From: Curvibacter gracilis ATCC BAA-807
GTDB taxonomy: Bacteria > Pseudomonadota > Gammaproteobacteria > Burkholderiales > Burkholderiaceae_C
Assembly: GCF_000518645.1 (NCBI RefSeq)
Contig: NZ_JADZ01000028.1
Span: 21,299-85,298 of the forward strand
DNA: 64,000 nucleotides
Reading direction: 5' to 3'
A model generated the notes under the pieces. That model was not told where the DNA came from. It saw only the letters and a program-made list of their open reading frames with translations, and did no database searches. The position numbers and the translations under genes are program-made. Positions 50,733 to 59,875 of the stretch are shown piece by piece. Within the stretch, counting starts at the first letter, position 1; every line of letters starts with the position of its first letter.

Positions 50733-52721
50733 GTGAACACCGAGCACCTCCCCCCCTCCCAGCGCCGCCCGATCCGCGAGCTGCCCGATGAACTGATCAG
50801 CCAGATCGCCGCGGGTGAAGTGGTCGAACGCCCCGCCTCGGTGGTGCGCGAACTGGTGGACAACGCGCTGGACGCGGGCGCCAGCCAGATCACGGTGCGC
50901 CTGCTGGGCGGCGGCGTGCGGCTGATCTCGGTCGAAGACAACGGCATCGGCATCCCGCCCGAAGAGCTGCCGGTGGCCCTGAAGCGCCACGCCACCAGCA
51001 AGATCAGCAACCTGCACGACCTGGAATCGGTGGGCACCATGGGGTTTCGCGGCGAGGCCCTGGCCGCCATTGCCTCGGTGTCCGAGATGGCCGTGCTGTC
51101 GCGCACCGAGGGCCAGCCCAATGCCTTCATGCTGGACGCCCGCACCGGCGAGCTGAAGCCGGCGGCCCGCGCCACCGGCACCACGGTGGAGGTGAAAGAG
51201 CTGTTCTTCTCGACCCCGGCACGGCGCAAATTTCTGAAGACCGACGCCACCGAACTGGCCCACTGCGTGGAATCGGTGCGCCGCCACGCGCTGGCCCGCC
51301 CCGAAGTGGGCTTTGCCATCTGGCACGAAGGCAAGCTGGTGGAGCAGTGGCGCGCCTGCCAGGGCCCCGAGGCGCACGACCGGCGCCTGGCCGATGTGCT
51401 GGGCGAAGAGTTCCTGACCCAATCGGTGGCGGTGTATTTCAATGTCGGCCCGATCCGGGTGACGGGCCGGGCCGGGGTGCCGGACGCCTCGCGCTCGCGC
51501 GCCGATCACCAGTTCTGCTATGTGAACGGACGTTACGTCCGCGACAAAGTTCTGACCCACGCGGCCCGCAGTGCCTACGAAGATGTGCTGCACGGCCAGC
51601 GCCAGCCCGTGTATGCGCTGTCGCTGGAGATCGACCCCACCCGGGTCGACGTGAACGTGCACCCGACCAAGATCGAGGTGCGCTTCCGTGAGAGCCGTGA
51701 GGTGCACCAGGCGGTGCGCCACGCGGTTGAGAACGCCCTGGCGGCCCCGCGCGCCGCGATGGCCGCCGCGGCCGCTGCGGCCGCCCAGCCGGCTGAGCTG
51801 CCTGGCCTGCAGCCAGGCCTCCAAACAGGGGCCGATCCGGCTCCAGGCCAGGCCGGCACGCCCTTCAATGCGCACTGGACCCAGGCCGGCATGGGCTTTC
51901 GCCCCGACCCGGTGGGCCACCGCGTGAACGACCTGGCCGCGCTGTGGCAACCCGGTGCCGCCCCGACCAACGGCACCACCCCCCCCTTGTGGGCGGAGTC
52001 GGATGGGCGCCAGCCGCCCGCGCAGGCCCTGGGGGTGGGCAACAGCTTCGCCCCGGCGCCGAGCGCCCCCTCGACCTTCAACCAGGCCAGCCTGGCCGCG
52101 CAGCCCGTGCCCACGGCCTTGCCCGACACGGCCGACGACTGGCCGCTGGGGCGGGCGATCGCCCAGCTGCAAGGGGTGTACATCCTGGCAGAGAACGCCC
52201 ACGGCCTGGTGATCGTCGACATGCATGCGGCCCACGAGCGCATCGTGTACGAGCGCCTCAAGACCCAGATCGACGTGGCCCCGCTGGCCAGCCAGCCCTT
52301 GCTGATCCCGGCCACCTTTGCCGCCACGCCGCAGGAGGTGGCCACGGCCGAGGAATGCGCCGAGACCCTGGCCACGCTGGGCCTGGAGATCGTGCCCTTC
52401 TCGCCCAAGACGCTGGCCGTGCGGGCCGTGCCCAGCACGCTGGCCCAGGGCGATGCGGTGGAGCTGGCGCGCAGCGTGCTGGCCGAACTGAGCCAGCACG
52501 ACGCCAGCACCGTGGTGCAGCGGGCCCGCAACGAACTGCTGGCGACCATGGCCTGCCACGGCGCCGTGCGCGCCAACCGCCGCCTGACCTTGGACGAGAT
52601 GAACGGGCTGTTGCGCCAGATGGAAGAGACCGAACGATCCGACCAGTGCAACCACGGGCGCCCCACCTGGCGGCAACTGCCCATGCGCGAGCTGGACGCG
52701 CTGTTCCTGCGCGGCCGCTGA
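50733..52721 (+). CDS. mutL: DNA mismatch repair protein MutL, endonuclease type
   Basis: MutL (662 residues) links MutS to strand removal. The GHKL ATPase has ELVDNALDAGA, EDNGIGIP and GFRGEALAAI. The C-terminal domain carries the endonuclease motifs: DMHAAHERIVYE (Asp496, a DQHA-type motif with Met for Gln), ACHGAVRAN (Cys608) and CNHGRP (Cys639). It should therefore nick DNA itself, which fits lineages without MutH. A linker of about residues 340-460 is Pro/Ala-rich. The GTG start is directly preceded by TAGAAT. Confidence 0.95.
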   Translation: MNTEHLPPSQRRPIRELPDELISQIAAGEVVERPASVVRELVDNALDAGASQITVRLLGGGVRLISVEDNGIGIPPEELPVALKRHATSKISNLHDLESVGTMGFRGEALAAIASVSEMAVLSRTEGQPNAFMLDARTGELKPAARATGTTVEVKELFFSTPARRKFLKTDATELAHCVESVRRHALARPEVGFAIWHEGKLVEQWRACQGPEAHDRRLADVLGEEFLTQSVAVYFNVGPIRVTGRAGVPDASRSRADHQFCYVNGRYVRDKVLTHAARSAYEDVLHGQRQPVYALSLEIDPTRVDVNVHPTKIEVRFRESREVHQAVRHAVENALAAPRAAMAAAAAAAAQPAELPGLQPGLQTGADPAPGQAGTPFNAHWTQAGMGFRPDPVGHRVNDLAALWQPGAAPTNGTTPPLWAESDGRQPPAQALGVGNSFAPAPSAPSTFNQASLAAQPVPTALPDTADDWPLGRAIAQLQGVYILAENAHGLVIVDMHAAHERIVYERLKTQIDVAPLASQPLLIPATFAATPQEVATAEECAETLATLGLEIVPFSPKTLAVRAVPSTLAQGDAVELARSVLAELSQHDASTVVQRARNELLATMACHGAVRANRRLTLDEMNGLLRQMEETERSDQCNHGRPTWRQLPMRELDALFLRGR

Positions 52722-52851
52722 GCCCGGCCAGCCGTTCCATGCCGCAGAAATGAGGCCGGGGCGCGGGCTACATTTGGTGACGAACGCCGGGCGACCTGCC
52801 CGCAAGATCATCCCCCCTGCCGGTTTGTGTGGCAGGCGAAGGGACCCTTGA

Positions 52852-54195
52852 ATGAAGCACCACGATGCCGCGAGCTTTCTGCAACGGCTGAGCCGCCACA
52901 ACCCCCACCAACCCGAGTACCTGCAGGCCGTCACCGAGGTGATGGAATGCCTGTGGCCTTTTCTGCAGCAGCACCCGCGCTATGCGGAGCAGGCCCTGCT
53001 GGAGCGCCTGGTCGAGCCCGAACGCACGCTGATGTTCAGAGTCTGCTGGGTGGACGACCAGGGCCAGGTGCAGGTCAACCGCGGCTACCGCATCCAGCAC
53101 AGCATGGCCCTGGGGCCGTACAAGGGCGGGCTGCGCTTTCACCCCTCGGTGAACCTGTCGGTGCTGAAGTTCCTGGCCTTTGAGCAGACCTTCAAGAACG
53201 CCCTCACCACCCTGCCCATGGGGGGCGGCAAGGGCGGCTCCGACTTCGACCCCAAGGGGCGCAGCCCCGGTGAGGTGATGCGCTTTTGCCAGGCCTTTGT
53301 CAGCGAGCTGTACCGCCACATCGGCGCCGATACCGATGTGCCCGCCGGCGATATCGGCGTGGGCGGGCGCGAGGTGGGCTTCATGGCCGGCATGGTGAAA
53401 AAGCTGAGCAACCGCGCCGACTGCGTGTTCACCGGCAAGGGCCTGAGCTTTGGCGGCTCGCTGATGCGCCCCGAGGCCACCGGCTATGGCACGGTGTATT
53501 TCGCCGAGGAGATGCTCAACACCCGGGGGCGCTCGTTCGAGGGCCTGCGGGTCAGCGTGTCGGGCTCGGGCAATGTGGCGCAGTACGCGATCGAGAAAGC
53601 CATGGCGCTGGGTGCCACGGTGCTGACCGCCTCGGACTCGGGTGGCACGGTGATCGACGAGCAGGGCTTCACCCCCGAGAAGCTGGCCCTGCTCATGGAG
53701 ATCAAGAACCACCACCGCGGCCGCGTGAGCGACTACGCCGAGCGCATCGGGGCCCGCTTCGAGCCCGACGCCAGGCCCTGGAAGGTGCCGGTGGAGGTGG
53801 CCCTGCCCTGCGCCACCCAAAACGAGCTGGACGCCCTGGACGCCGCGGCCCTGATCGCCAACGGGGTGCTGTGCGTGGCCGAAGGCGCCAACATGCCCAG
53901 CACCATCGAGGCGGCCAAGGCCTTCGAGGCTACCGGCGTGCTGTACGCCCCGGGCAAGGCCAGCAACGCGGGCGGCGTGGCCACTTCGGGCCTGGAGATG
54001 AGCCAGAACGCGGCCCGCCTGAGCTGGCCGCGCGAGGAGGTGGACCTGCGCCTGCGCCAGATCATGAGCGGCATCCACCGCGCCTGCGTGGAGCACGGGC
54101 GATATGCCGGCGGCCGCGTCAGCTACCTGACCGGGGCCAATGTGGCGGGCTTTGTGAAGGTGGCCGATGCGATGCTGGCCCAGGGCGTGGTCTGA
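52852..54195 (+). CDS. gdhA: NADP-dependent glutamate dehydrogenase
   Basis: This 447-residue enzyme aminates 2-oxoglutarate to glutamate. The active-site region is clear (GPYKGGLRFHPSVNLSVLKF, then LPMGGGKGGSDFDPKG, with the catalytic Lys in MGGGKGG). The C-terminal Rossmann fold has SVSGSGNVAQYAIEKA. The size and hexameric-type signature favour the NADP-dependent biosynthetic GdhA. AAGGGA precedes the ATG at 52852. Confidence 0.95.
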   Translation: MKHHDAASFLQRLSRHNPHQPEYLQAVTEVMECLWPFLQQHPRYAEQALLERLVEPERTLMFRVCWVDDQGQVQVNRGYRIQHSMALGPYKGGLRFHPSVNLSVLKFLAFEQTFKNALTTLPMGGGKGGSDFDPKGRSPGEVMRFCQAFVSELYRHIGADTDVPAGDIGVGGREVGFMAGMVKKLSNRADCVFTGKGLSFGGSLMRPEATGYGTVYFAEEMLNTRGRSFEGLRVSVSGSGNVAQYAIEKAMALGATVLTASDSGGTVIDEQGFTPEKLALLMEIKNHHRGRVSDYAERIGARFEPDARPWKVPVEVALPCATQNELDALDAAALIANGVLCVAEGANMPSTIEAAKAFEATGVLYAPGKASNAGGVATSGLEMSQNAARLSWPREEVDLRLRQIMSGIHRACVEHGRYAGGRVSYLTGANVAGFVKVADAMLAQGVV

Positions 54196-54213
54196 GCACG
54201 CGCCCTGCTCGGG

Positions 54214-54543
54214 TCAGGCCGGCAGCAGGTGGCGCTTGTCGGCCACCTGGGCCCAGTGCGCGTGCTCGGGCAGCGGGGTGTCGCGCAGGCGGATCGGATT
54301 CCAGCCCTCGGCCTTGGCCAGGCGGGCATTGAGGGCCACATAGGGGGCCTGCTCGGGCGTGACCTCGGCGGCATTCACGATGGCCTGCACCGGGCACTGG
54401 GGCACACACACCGAGCAGTCGATGCAGCCGTCCGGGTCGATCACCAGAAAATTGGGCCCGGCCACAAAGCAGTCCATCGGGCACACCTCGACGCAGTCGG
54501 TGTAACGGCACTGGATACAGGGTTCGGTGACTACGAACGGCAT
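54214..54543 (-). CDS. fdxA: 7Fe-8S ferredoxin FdxA
   Basis: FdxA (109 residues) is a soluble low-potential electron carrier with one 3Fe-4S and one 4Fe-4S cluster. The cysteines are in CIQCRYTDCVEVCPMDCF and CIDCSVCVPQCPVQAI. The C-terminal extension about residues 58-109 is typical of the Azotobacter-type FdI/FdxA group. GGAGG is six bases before the ATG. It is convergent with gdhA, 18 bases apart. Confidence 0.95.
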   Translation of the reverse strand: MPFVVTEPCIQCRYTDCVEVCPMDCFVAGPNFLVIDPDGCIDCSVCVPQCPVQAIVNAAEVTPEQAPYVALNARLAKAEGWNPIRLRDTPLPEHAHWAQVADKRHLLPA

Positions 54544-54590
54544 GGGGCCTCCGCATCACAGGCGCCAGGCACCCTGGAAAAATCAGCGTC

Positions 54591-54627
54591 AGACAAAACA
54601 ATGGCCCCGCACCCAGGTGCAGGGCCA
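54591..54627 (-). terminator. Rho-independent terminator for the serine-hydrolase gene
   Basis: On the minus strand TGGCCCTGCACC / GGTGCGGGGCCA forms a stem with one mismatch, followed by TTGTTTTGT. It lies about 130 bases beyond the hydrolase stop and 48 bases before the fdxA start. Confidence 0.75.
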
Positions 54628-54754
54628 ACAGAAAATCGGGGCGCCACGGCGCTGCCTTTCACGAGTCACGAAAAGCCGCCGCAAAGCCTGCGGCAACGCG
54701 CCGATTGTCAGCGAAAGCGGGCCTGTGCCGTGCCACCGCGGCCCATGCCCGGGC

Positions 54755-56071
54755 TCAACGCACGGCTTTGGCCAGCGCCGCCCAGGCCTTGAGCGTGGTC
54801 GGGTGGGTGAAGGCCGCGCCCGCCACCGGGTGGGACGAGAGCTTGACCACCACCATCTCGGCGGCGGGGTTGATGTGGATGAACTGCCCATGCACGCCCG
54901 CAGCCTCGTAGGCGCCATCGGCGTTGTGCAGCACCCACCACTGGTTGCGGTAGCTGTAGCCCGGGCGGGCCGCCTGCAGGCCCTGGAACTTGAACTTCTC
55001 GCGGTCGCCGCCCCGGGCCGTGTCCTCGATGACGGCCTTGTCCAGAATCTTCTGCCCATTGAAGGTACCGCCCAGGCGCAGCATCTCGCCCACACGGGCC
55101 AGGTCGCGGGCGGTGGCGTTCAGGCCGGCACTCTGCAAAGGCGTGCCGACGCTGTCGACCATCACATAGGCGTCTTCTTCCATGCCCAATTTTTGCCAGA
55201 TGCGCTGGCTCATCAATTCAGCCCAGTGCTGGCCCGCGACGCGCGACACGATCCAGCCCAGCACTTCGGAATGAACGGAACGGTACACAAAGCCTTCGCC
55301 ATGCTCGCCCTCTTTCTTGAGGGTGGTGAGAAAGTCGTACACCGTGGTGGGGCCCTGGTAGGCTGCCGGACGGGGAAGCAAACCGCTGGCATAGCCAAAA
55401 CCGAAGATTTCGGTATTGGGGTCGTTGTAGACCTCTCGGAAGCGCACTGCGCCTGTCATGTCCATGACCTGGCGCACCGTCATGTCGCCCCAGGCCGAGC
55501 CGGCCAACTCGGGCACATAAGTGGTCACCAAGGCGGCCGGGTCGATCTTGCCTTCCTGGGCGAGTTGAGCGGCCAGCAGCCCGGTGAACGATTTGGTGAC
55601 CGAAAACAGCAGGTGCGGGGAATGCGGCGTCATCTGGTTGTCGTAGCGCTCGTAGACCACCCGCCCCTTGTGCAGCACTACCAGCGCATCGGTGTAGGTG
55701 CTGCGTGCCCATTCATCGATGGTGAGGGCTTGCCCCTTGGCATCTTCGAAGCTCAGTTGCCCCAGGGGACGCGGGTCGGCCGGCAGACTGGAGGCCAGCC
55801 CCGATCCACGCCAGATGTTGTGCGTGGGCTGAAGCTCGCGCAGGTGTTGCACCACCCAACGCAATTGGGGGTATTGCGACGTGTTGGCCAAGGTGATGCG
55901 CTGAGCGGGCTCGGGCGGAAAAGTGCTCATGAAACCGAGCCGGTCCAGGTTCACACTGTCGGGCGGCGGCAGTTGCGGCGCCTGGGCGACCGCCAGCAAA
56001 GGAACACAAAGCGCCATCATCGCCCCCATTCGGGCAGCGCGCATCCAATGGAAAAAATGACATTCGGTCAT
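54755..56071 (-). CDS. Secreted serine hydrolase, beta-lactamase class C-like
   Basis: This 438-residue protein has a signal peptide (about residues 10-30, MRAARMGAMMALCVPLLAVAQ) and a serine beta-lactamase/esterase fold. The SxxK nucleophile is in LFSVTKSFTG. A candidate second active-site tyrosine lies in FVYRSVHSEVLGW. The pattern is closer to EstB / 6-aminohexanoate-dimer hydrolase (NylB) relatives than to AmpC. The substrate is unknown, and activity on beta-lactams cannot be concluded. GGAGG eight bases upstream supports the ATG at 56071. Confidence 0.87.
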   Translation of the reverse strand: MTECHFFHWMRAARMGAMMALCVPLLAVAQAPQLPPPDSVNLDRLGFMSTFPPEPAQRITLANTSQYPQLRWVVQHLRELQPTHNIWRGSGLASSLPADPRPLGQLSFEDAKGQALTIDEWARSTYTDALVVLHKGRVVYERYDNQMTPHSPHLLFSVTKSFTGLLAAQLAQEGKIDPAALVTTYVPELAGSAWGDMTVRQVMDMTGAVRFREVYNDPNTEIFGFGYASGLLPRPAAYQGPTTVYDFLTTLKKEGEHGEGFVYRSVHSEVLGWIVSRVAGQHWAELMSQRIWQKLGMEEDAYVMVDSVGTPLQSAGLNATARDLARVGEMLRLGGTFNGQKILDKAVIEDTARGGDREKFKFQGLQAARPGYSYRNQWWVLHNADGAYEAAGVHGQFIHINPAAEMVVVKLSSHPVAGAAFTHPTTLKAWAALAKAVR

Positions 56072-56175
56072 GAAAAGCCTCCAGACGTACCGATCCAGGG
56101 ATCGCAGAATTCACAGGGTCAACGAACAACGTTAGCAAATCCTCCCGGTGCCCTAACGCGGTGCCGCGGGTATGT

Positions 56176-56244
56176 CCTGTCAGGGATACACCTGCCCGAT
56201 TCCGTCACCCAGGCGACTGACCGGAGCGCCCTCATCCTGACAGG
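56176..56244. repeat. Two CCTGWCAGG near-palindromes upstream of the MFS pump gene
   Basis: CCTGTCAGG (56176-56184) and its inverse CCTGACAGG (56236-56244) begin 60 bases apart. Each is palindromic except for the central base. They lie 32 and 92 bases upstream of the pump start and could bind a dimeric repressor. Confidence 0.4.
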
Positions 56245-56262
56245 GCCCAGGACGCTTTCTGA

Positions 56263-56268
56263 TACCCT
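56263..56268 (+). promoter_or_regulatory. -10-like element for the MFS pump gene, leaderless geometry
   Basis: TACCCT lies seven bases before the ATG at 56276 and is preceded by TGA, giving an extended -10 (TGATACCCT). No Shine-Dalgarno is seen. Confidence 0.3.
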
Positions 56269-56275
56269 CGACTGG

Positions 56276-57517
56276 ATGTCTGCCACCCGTCCTGCCGCCT
56301 CGTCGGCCCTCTCTCAGACCACCCCCATGAGCCCCGGGCTGGTGGTGCTGATCCTGTCGCTGTTGCTGGGTCTGCAACCGGTGACCACCGACCTCTACCT
56401 GCCCGCCCTGCCGGCCATGAAGGAGGGCTTTGGCGCCACCATGACCCAAGCCCAGCTGACGCTGTCGGCGCTGTTGCTGGCCTTTGGCTGCTCGCAACTG
56501 GCCTGGGGCCCGCTGTCGGACCGGATCGGTCGCCGCCCGGTGCTGCTGATCGGCATGGTGGCCTACACCGTGTCGGCCCTGGGCTGCGCCCTGGCCACCT
56601 CGATGGAGGCGCTGATCCTGGGCCGCATGGTGCAAGGTGCGGCCATGGGCGCGGGTGTGATGTGCGCCCGGGCCATCGTGCGCGACCTGTACAAGCCGAT
56701 AGAGGGCGCGCGGGTCATGTCCAAGGGCCTGTCGGGGCTGGGGGTGATCGCCTGCCTCAGCGCCCCTCTGGGGGGCCTGCTGTCGGACTGGATGGGCTGG
56801 CGGGCCGCCATGCTGGCCCTGGCCGTGTTCGGTGCCGCCACCCTGGGGCTGCTGGGCTGGCGCTTCAGCGAAAGCCTGGCCCAGCGCAACCCGCAGGCCA
56901 CCCAGCCCGGCGTGGTGCTGCGCACCTGGGGGCAGATCCTGCGCCACCCGACCTTCATCACCTTCTCGGTGCTGACCGCCGCCTCGTATGGCGGCCTGTT
57001 CACTTTTCTGGCCTCGTCGTCCTTTGTCTTCATCAAGGTGCTGGGGCTGAGCAAGACGGCCTATGGCCTGCTGATGTGCTCGATGTCGTTTGCCTATTTT
57101 CTGGGCACCTTCATGTGCCGCTGGATGTTGCCGCGCCTGGGCCTGCGGCGCAGCGTGGCGGTGGCCGGCGGCATGACCCTGCTGGGCGGCACGCTGATGG
57201 GCACCCTGGCCCTGGCCGGCGTGCACCAGGGCTGGGCCATCATGCTGCCCTACTACATCTTCATGCTGGCCCACGGGGTGCACCAGCCTTGCGGTCAAAG
57301 CGGTGCCGTGGGCCCCTTCCCCCAGGCCGCCGGGGCCGCTTCGGCGCTGAACGGCTTTGGCATGATGTTGGTGGCCTTTGGCATCGGGGCCTGGCTGGGG
57401 CAGCACATGGACGGCACGATCTACCCCCTGACCCTGGGCATCTGGTTCTGGAGCGCCTGCATCGCCCTGACCGCCTGGACCCTGGTGCCCAAATATGGCG
57501 AACCAGCCGCCACCTGA
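56276..57517 (+). CDS. MFS multidrug efflux transporter (Bcr/CflA-like)
   Basis: This 413-residue protein has twelve predicted spans. The first begins [26 protein letters not shown], split in two runs here ([14 protein letters not shown] is the Bcr/CflA hallmark). MFS motif A is [14 protein letters not shown]. It probably exports drugs or metabolites by proton antiport. The ATG at 56276 was chosen; the same frame continues to 54527 but the added 583 residues are antisense to the hydrolase and fdxA. miaA follows after ten bases. Confidence 0.9.
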   Translation: MSATRPAASSALSQTTPMSPGLVVLILSLLLGLQPVTTDLYLPALPAMKEGFGATMTQAQLTLSALLLAFGCSQLAWGPLSDRIGRRPVLLIGMVAYTVSALGCALATSMEALILGRMVQGAAMGAGVMCARAIVRDLYKPIEGARVMSKGLSGLGVIACLSAPLGGLLSDWMGWRAAMLALAVFGAATLGLLGWRFSESLAQRNPQATQPGVVLRTWGQILRHPTFITFSVLTAASYGGLFTFLASSSFVFIKVLGLSKTAYGLLMCSMSFAYFLGTFMCRWMLPRLGLRRSVAVAGGMTLLGGTLMGTLALAGVHQGWAIMLPYYIFMLAHGVHQPCGQSGAVGPFPQAAGAASALNGFGMMLVAFGIGAWLGQHMDGTIYPLTLGIWFWSACIALTAWTLVPKYGEPAAT

Positions 57518-57527
57518 GACCCCCTGC

Positions 57528-58499
57528 ATGACGACTTCGACCCTTCCCTGCCTGGCCCTGGCGGGCCCGACCGCCTCCGGCAAGACAGCCGCCGCCCTGG
57601 CCCTGGCCGCGCACCTGGCCCCCCAGCGCCGCATGGAGATCATCAGCGTGGATTCGGCGCTGGTGTACCGCGGCATGGACATTGGCACAGCCAAGCCCAG
57701 CGCGGCCGAACTGGCCCAGGTGCCGCACCACCTGATCGACATCCGTGACCCCTTGCAGGCCTACAGTGCCGCCGAGTTTGCCCACGACGCCAGTGAGCTG
57801 GTGCAGGCCATCCGCGCCCGCGGGGCCTTGCCGGTGCTGGTCGGGGGCACGATGCTGTACTTCAAGGCTTTGATGGACGGCCTGGACCCGATGCCGCCCG
57901 CCAACCCCGAGGTGCGTGCCGCGCTGGAGGCCGAGGCCGCTGAGCGTGGCTGGCCCGCCCTGCACGCCGACCTGGCGCGTGTGGACCCCGCCACGGCACG
58001 GCGGCTGGCGCCCAACGATGCCCAACGCATCCAGCGGGCGCTGGAGGTGTACCGGGTGTCGGGCCAGACGCTGTCGAGCTTTCATGCCGTGCAGCGTGGC
58101 GACACGGAGCGGGGTCTGCCCATCGAATTGATCGCGCTGGAACCCCAAGACCGCCAATGGCTGCACCGCCGCATCGAGCAACGCTTTGACGCCATGCTGC
58201 AGCAAGGCTTCATCGACGAGGTGTGCCGCCTGCGCGCGCGCGGCGATCTGCACCCGGACCTGCCCTCGATGCGCTGCGTGGGCTACCGCCAGGCCTGGGA
58301 GGCCTTGTCCGGCCACGAACCCATGAGCGAGCTGCGCGATCGGGGCATTTTTGCCACGCGCCAACTGGCCAAGCGGCAGCTGACCTGGCTGCGCAGCATG
58401 CGGCAACGCCACTCGGTGGCCTGCGACGCGCCGGACGCCCTGCCCCAGGTGCTGGCCCTGGCCGAAGCGCTGCTGCGCCAGAGCGGGCAACTGGGCTGA
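57528..58499 (+). CDS. miaA: tRNA dimethylallyltransferase
   Basis: MiaA (323 residues) transfers a dimethylallyl group to A37 of tRNAs reading U-initial codons. The P-loop is [13 protein letters not shown], followed by [19 protein letters not shown] and [20 protein letters not shown] and [12 protein letters not shown] are also present. The ATG at 57528 begins the family N-terminus; the frame from 57495 overlaps the MFS stop. It is followed after 11 bases by an ABC ATPase gene. Confidence 0.97.
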   Translation: MTTSTLPCLALAGPTASGKTAAALALAAHLAPQRRMEIISVDSALVYRGMDIGTAKPSAAELAQVPHHLIDIRDPLQAYSAAEFAHDASELVQAIRARGALPVLVGGTMLYFKALMDGLDPMPPANPEVRAALEAEAAERGWPALHADLARVDPATARRLAPNDAQRIQRALEVYRVSGQTLSSFHAVQRGDTERGLPIELIALEPQDRQWLHRRIEQRFDAMLQQGFIDEVCRLRARGDLHPDLPSMRCVGYRQAWEALSGHEPMSELRDRGIFATRQLAKRQLTWLRSMRQRHSVACDAPDALPQVLALAEALLRQSGQLG

Positions 58500-58510
58500 G
58501 AACGCGCACC

Positions 58511-59206
58511 ATGAGCCCCACACGCCCCGCCAGCCCCGCCGCCACCCCGCCCGCCATCTCGGTCCAGGGCCTGGGCAAACACTATGCCGGTGCCCCGGTG
58601 TTCGAGCACGTGAGCCTGACCGTCCACCCCGGGGAGTTCGTCGCCATCATCGGCGAATCGGGCGTGGGCAAGTCGACCTTGCTGAACTGCCTGGCCGCGC
58701 TGGACCACTGGGACGAAGGCCGCATCGACGTACAGGGCACCGACCTGGCCAGCCTTGACGAGACGGCGCGCGCGCTGTGGCGGCGCCAACAGGTGGGCTT
58801 TGTGTTCCAGGCCTTTCATGTGCTGCCCCATCTGGATGTGCGGCAGAACGTAGCCCTGCCCTTGATGCTGCTGGGCCAGAGCGGCCCGGCCGCCCAGGAG
58901 CGGGTCTCGGCGATGCTGGCAGCCGTGGGCCTGGCCGGCCTGGGCGAGCGCCTGCCCCAGCAGCTCAGCGGAGGGCAATTGCAGCGCGTGGCCATTGCCC
59001 GCGCCCTGGTGCACCGGCCCGGTCTGCTGCTGGCCGATGAACCCACGGGCAACCTGGACCCGCAGACGGCCAGCCAGGTGATGGCGCTGCTGTTGCAGCA
59101 GACACGCGAGCATGGCGCGGCCCTGGTGCTGGTCACACACTCCGAAGCCGCGGCAGCCCAGGCCGACCGGGTGCTGCGGCTGACGGCACAGGGCATCGCC
59201 ACCTGA
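58511..59206 (+). CDS. ABC transporter ATP-binding protein (LolD/YbbA/MacB class)
   Basis: This 231-residue ATPase has Walker A GESGVGKSTLLN, signature LSGGQLQRVAIARAL, Walker B LLLADEPTGNLD and the switch His in LVTHSE. It belongs to the lipoprotein-release/peptide-export class, which pairs with FtsX-like permeases. Its permease is presumably the 861-residue protein at 59876, separated by an antisense hsp20. The Q-loop (GFVFQAFHVLPHLDV) is normal. Confidence 0.94.
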   Translation: MSPTRPASPAATPPAISVQGLGKHYAGAPVFEHVSLTVHPGEFVAIIGESGVGKSTLLNCLAALDHWDEGRIDVQGTDLASLDETARALWRRQQVGFVFQAFHVLPHLDVRQNVALPLMLLGQSGPAAQERVSAMLAAVGLAGLGERLPQQLSGGQLQRVAIARALVHRPGLLLADEPTGNLDPQTASQVMALLLQQTREHGAALVLVTHSEAAAAQADRVLRLTAQGIAT

Positions 59207-59245
59207 CCCGGCCCCTGGCCAGGGCAGGCTCAGCCCCGTGCCGCA

Positions 59246-59677
59246 TCACTCGATCTTGAGCCGCTGGGCGCTGCTGGCCTGGCGCTTGGGCAAAGTCAGC
59301 GTGAGCACCCCATCTTCGTAGCGGGCGCGGGCCTGGCTCACGTCCACCTCGGAGGGCAACTGGAGGCTGCGCGCCACCTGGCCAAAGTACCGCTCGCTGC
59401 GCAACACCTTGCCGTCGCGCGTGGCCTGATCCTGTTGCCGCACCTCGGCACTGAGGCTCAGCACCTGGCCTTCGAGGGTGACGTGCAGGTCTTCCTTGGC
59501 CACGCCCGGGACCTCGGCATGCACGGTGTAGGCGCCATCGCTCTCGGTCACATCGACCTTGATCTGGGCCGGGCTGGGGAGCTTGTCGCCATGCAGGGGG
59601 CGGATGTAGAAACCGGGCGCGGTGTCGCGGAAGAACTCATCCAGCAACAGACCACCCCGTGGAATCAGAGAACTCAT
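59246..59677 (-). CDS. Small heat-shock protein, Hsp20 family
   Basis: This 143-residue alpha-crystallin-domain protein holds unfolding proteins. The core strands are IKVDVTESDGAYTVHAEVPG and DLHVTLEGQVLSLSAEV, with the conserved GVLTLTLPKR motif near the end. The N-terminus is short. The ATG at 59677 has AAGGAG at seven to eight bases. It lies antisense between an ABC ATPase and its permease gene, and a heat-shock-type promoter is present upstream. Confidence 0.92.
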   Translation of the reverse strand: MSSLIPRGGLLLDEFFRDTAPGFYIRPLHGDKLPSPAQIKVDVTESDGAYTVHAEVPGVAKEDLHVTLEGQVLSLSAEVRQQDQATRDGKVLRSERYFGQVARSLQLPSEVDVSQARARYEDGVLTLTLPKRQASSAQRLKIE

Positions 59678-59734
59678 GTTGGCACTCCTTCTGGTTGATG
59701 ACTGTGGCGGGCCCGTGTGGGGCCTCCAAATCAA

Positions 59735-59763
59735 AAATAGGGTTGACCGCCTGCCACATCAAG
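59735..59763 (-). promoter_or_regulatory. Sigma-32-type (heat-shock) promoter for hsp20
   Basis: On the minus strand CCCCCCTTGAT (-35, core CTTGAT at 59758-59763) is followed after 15 bases by CCCTATTT (59735-59742). The consensus is CTTGAA-N13-17-CCCCATNT, so each element has one mismatch. It lies 58 bases upstream of the hsp20 ATG. Confidence 0.65.
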
Positions 59764-59861
59764 GGGGGATGCGGGGCTGAAACCGGGGTCTGACATCGCT
59801 GTTTGATCTGTCGCAAAAAGCCTGGGGACCGGGGCCGCCAAAGGGTCTTGTCAGAGCTGTG

Positions 59862-59867
59862 CACAAT
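59862..59867 (+). promoter_or_regulatory. -10-like element for the ABC permease gene, leaderless-like
   Basis: CACAAT lies eight bases before the ATG at 59876. It is a weak match and the least certain of the group. Confidence 0.25.
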
Positions 59868-59875
59868 GGCGGCAC

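Noticed and set aside
50655..52934. Minus-strand frame of 759 codons opposite mutL
   Set aside because: It is a composition-driven shadow of mutL that also overlaps gdhA; no domain or start signal.
54755..56071. Serine hydrolase as an AmpC-type resistance gene
   Set aside because: SxxK is present, but the surrounding sequence is closer to EstB/NylB-like hydrolases and no ampR lies nearby.
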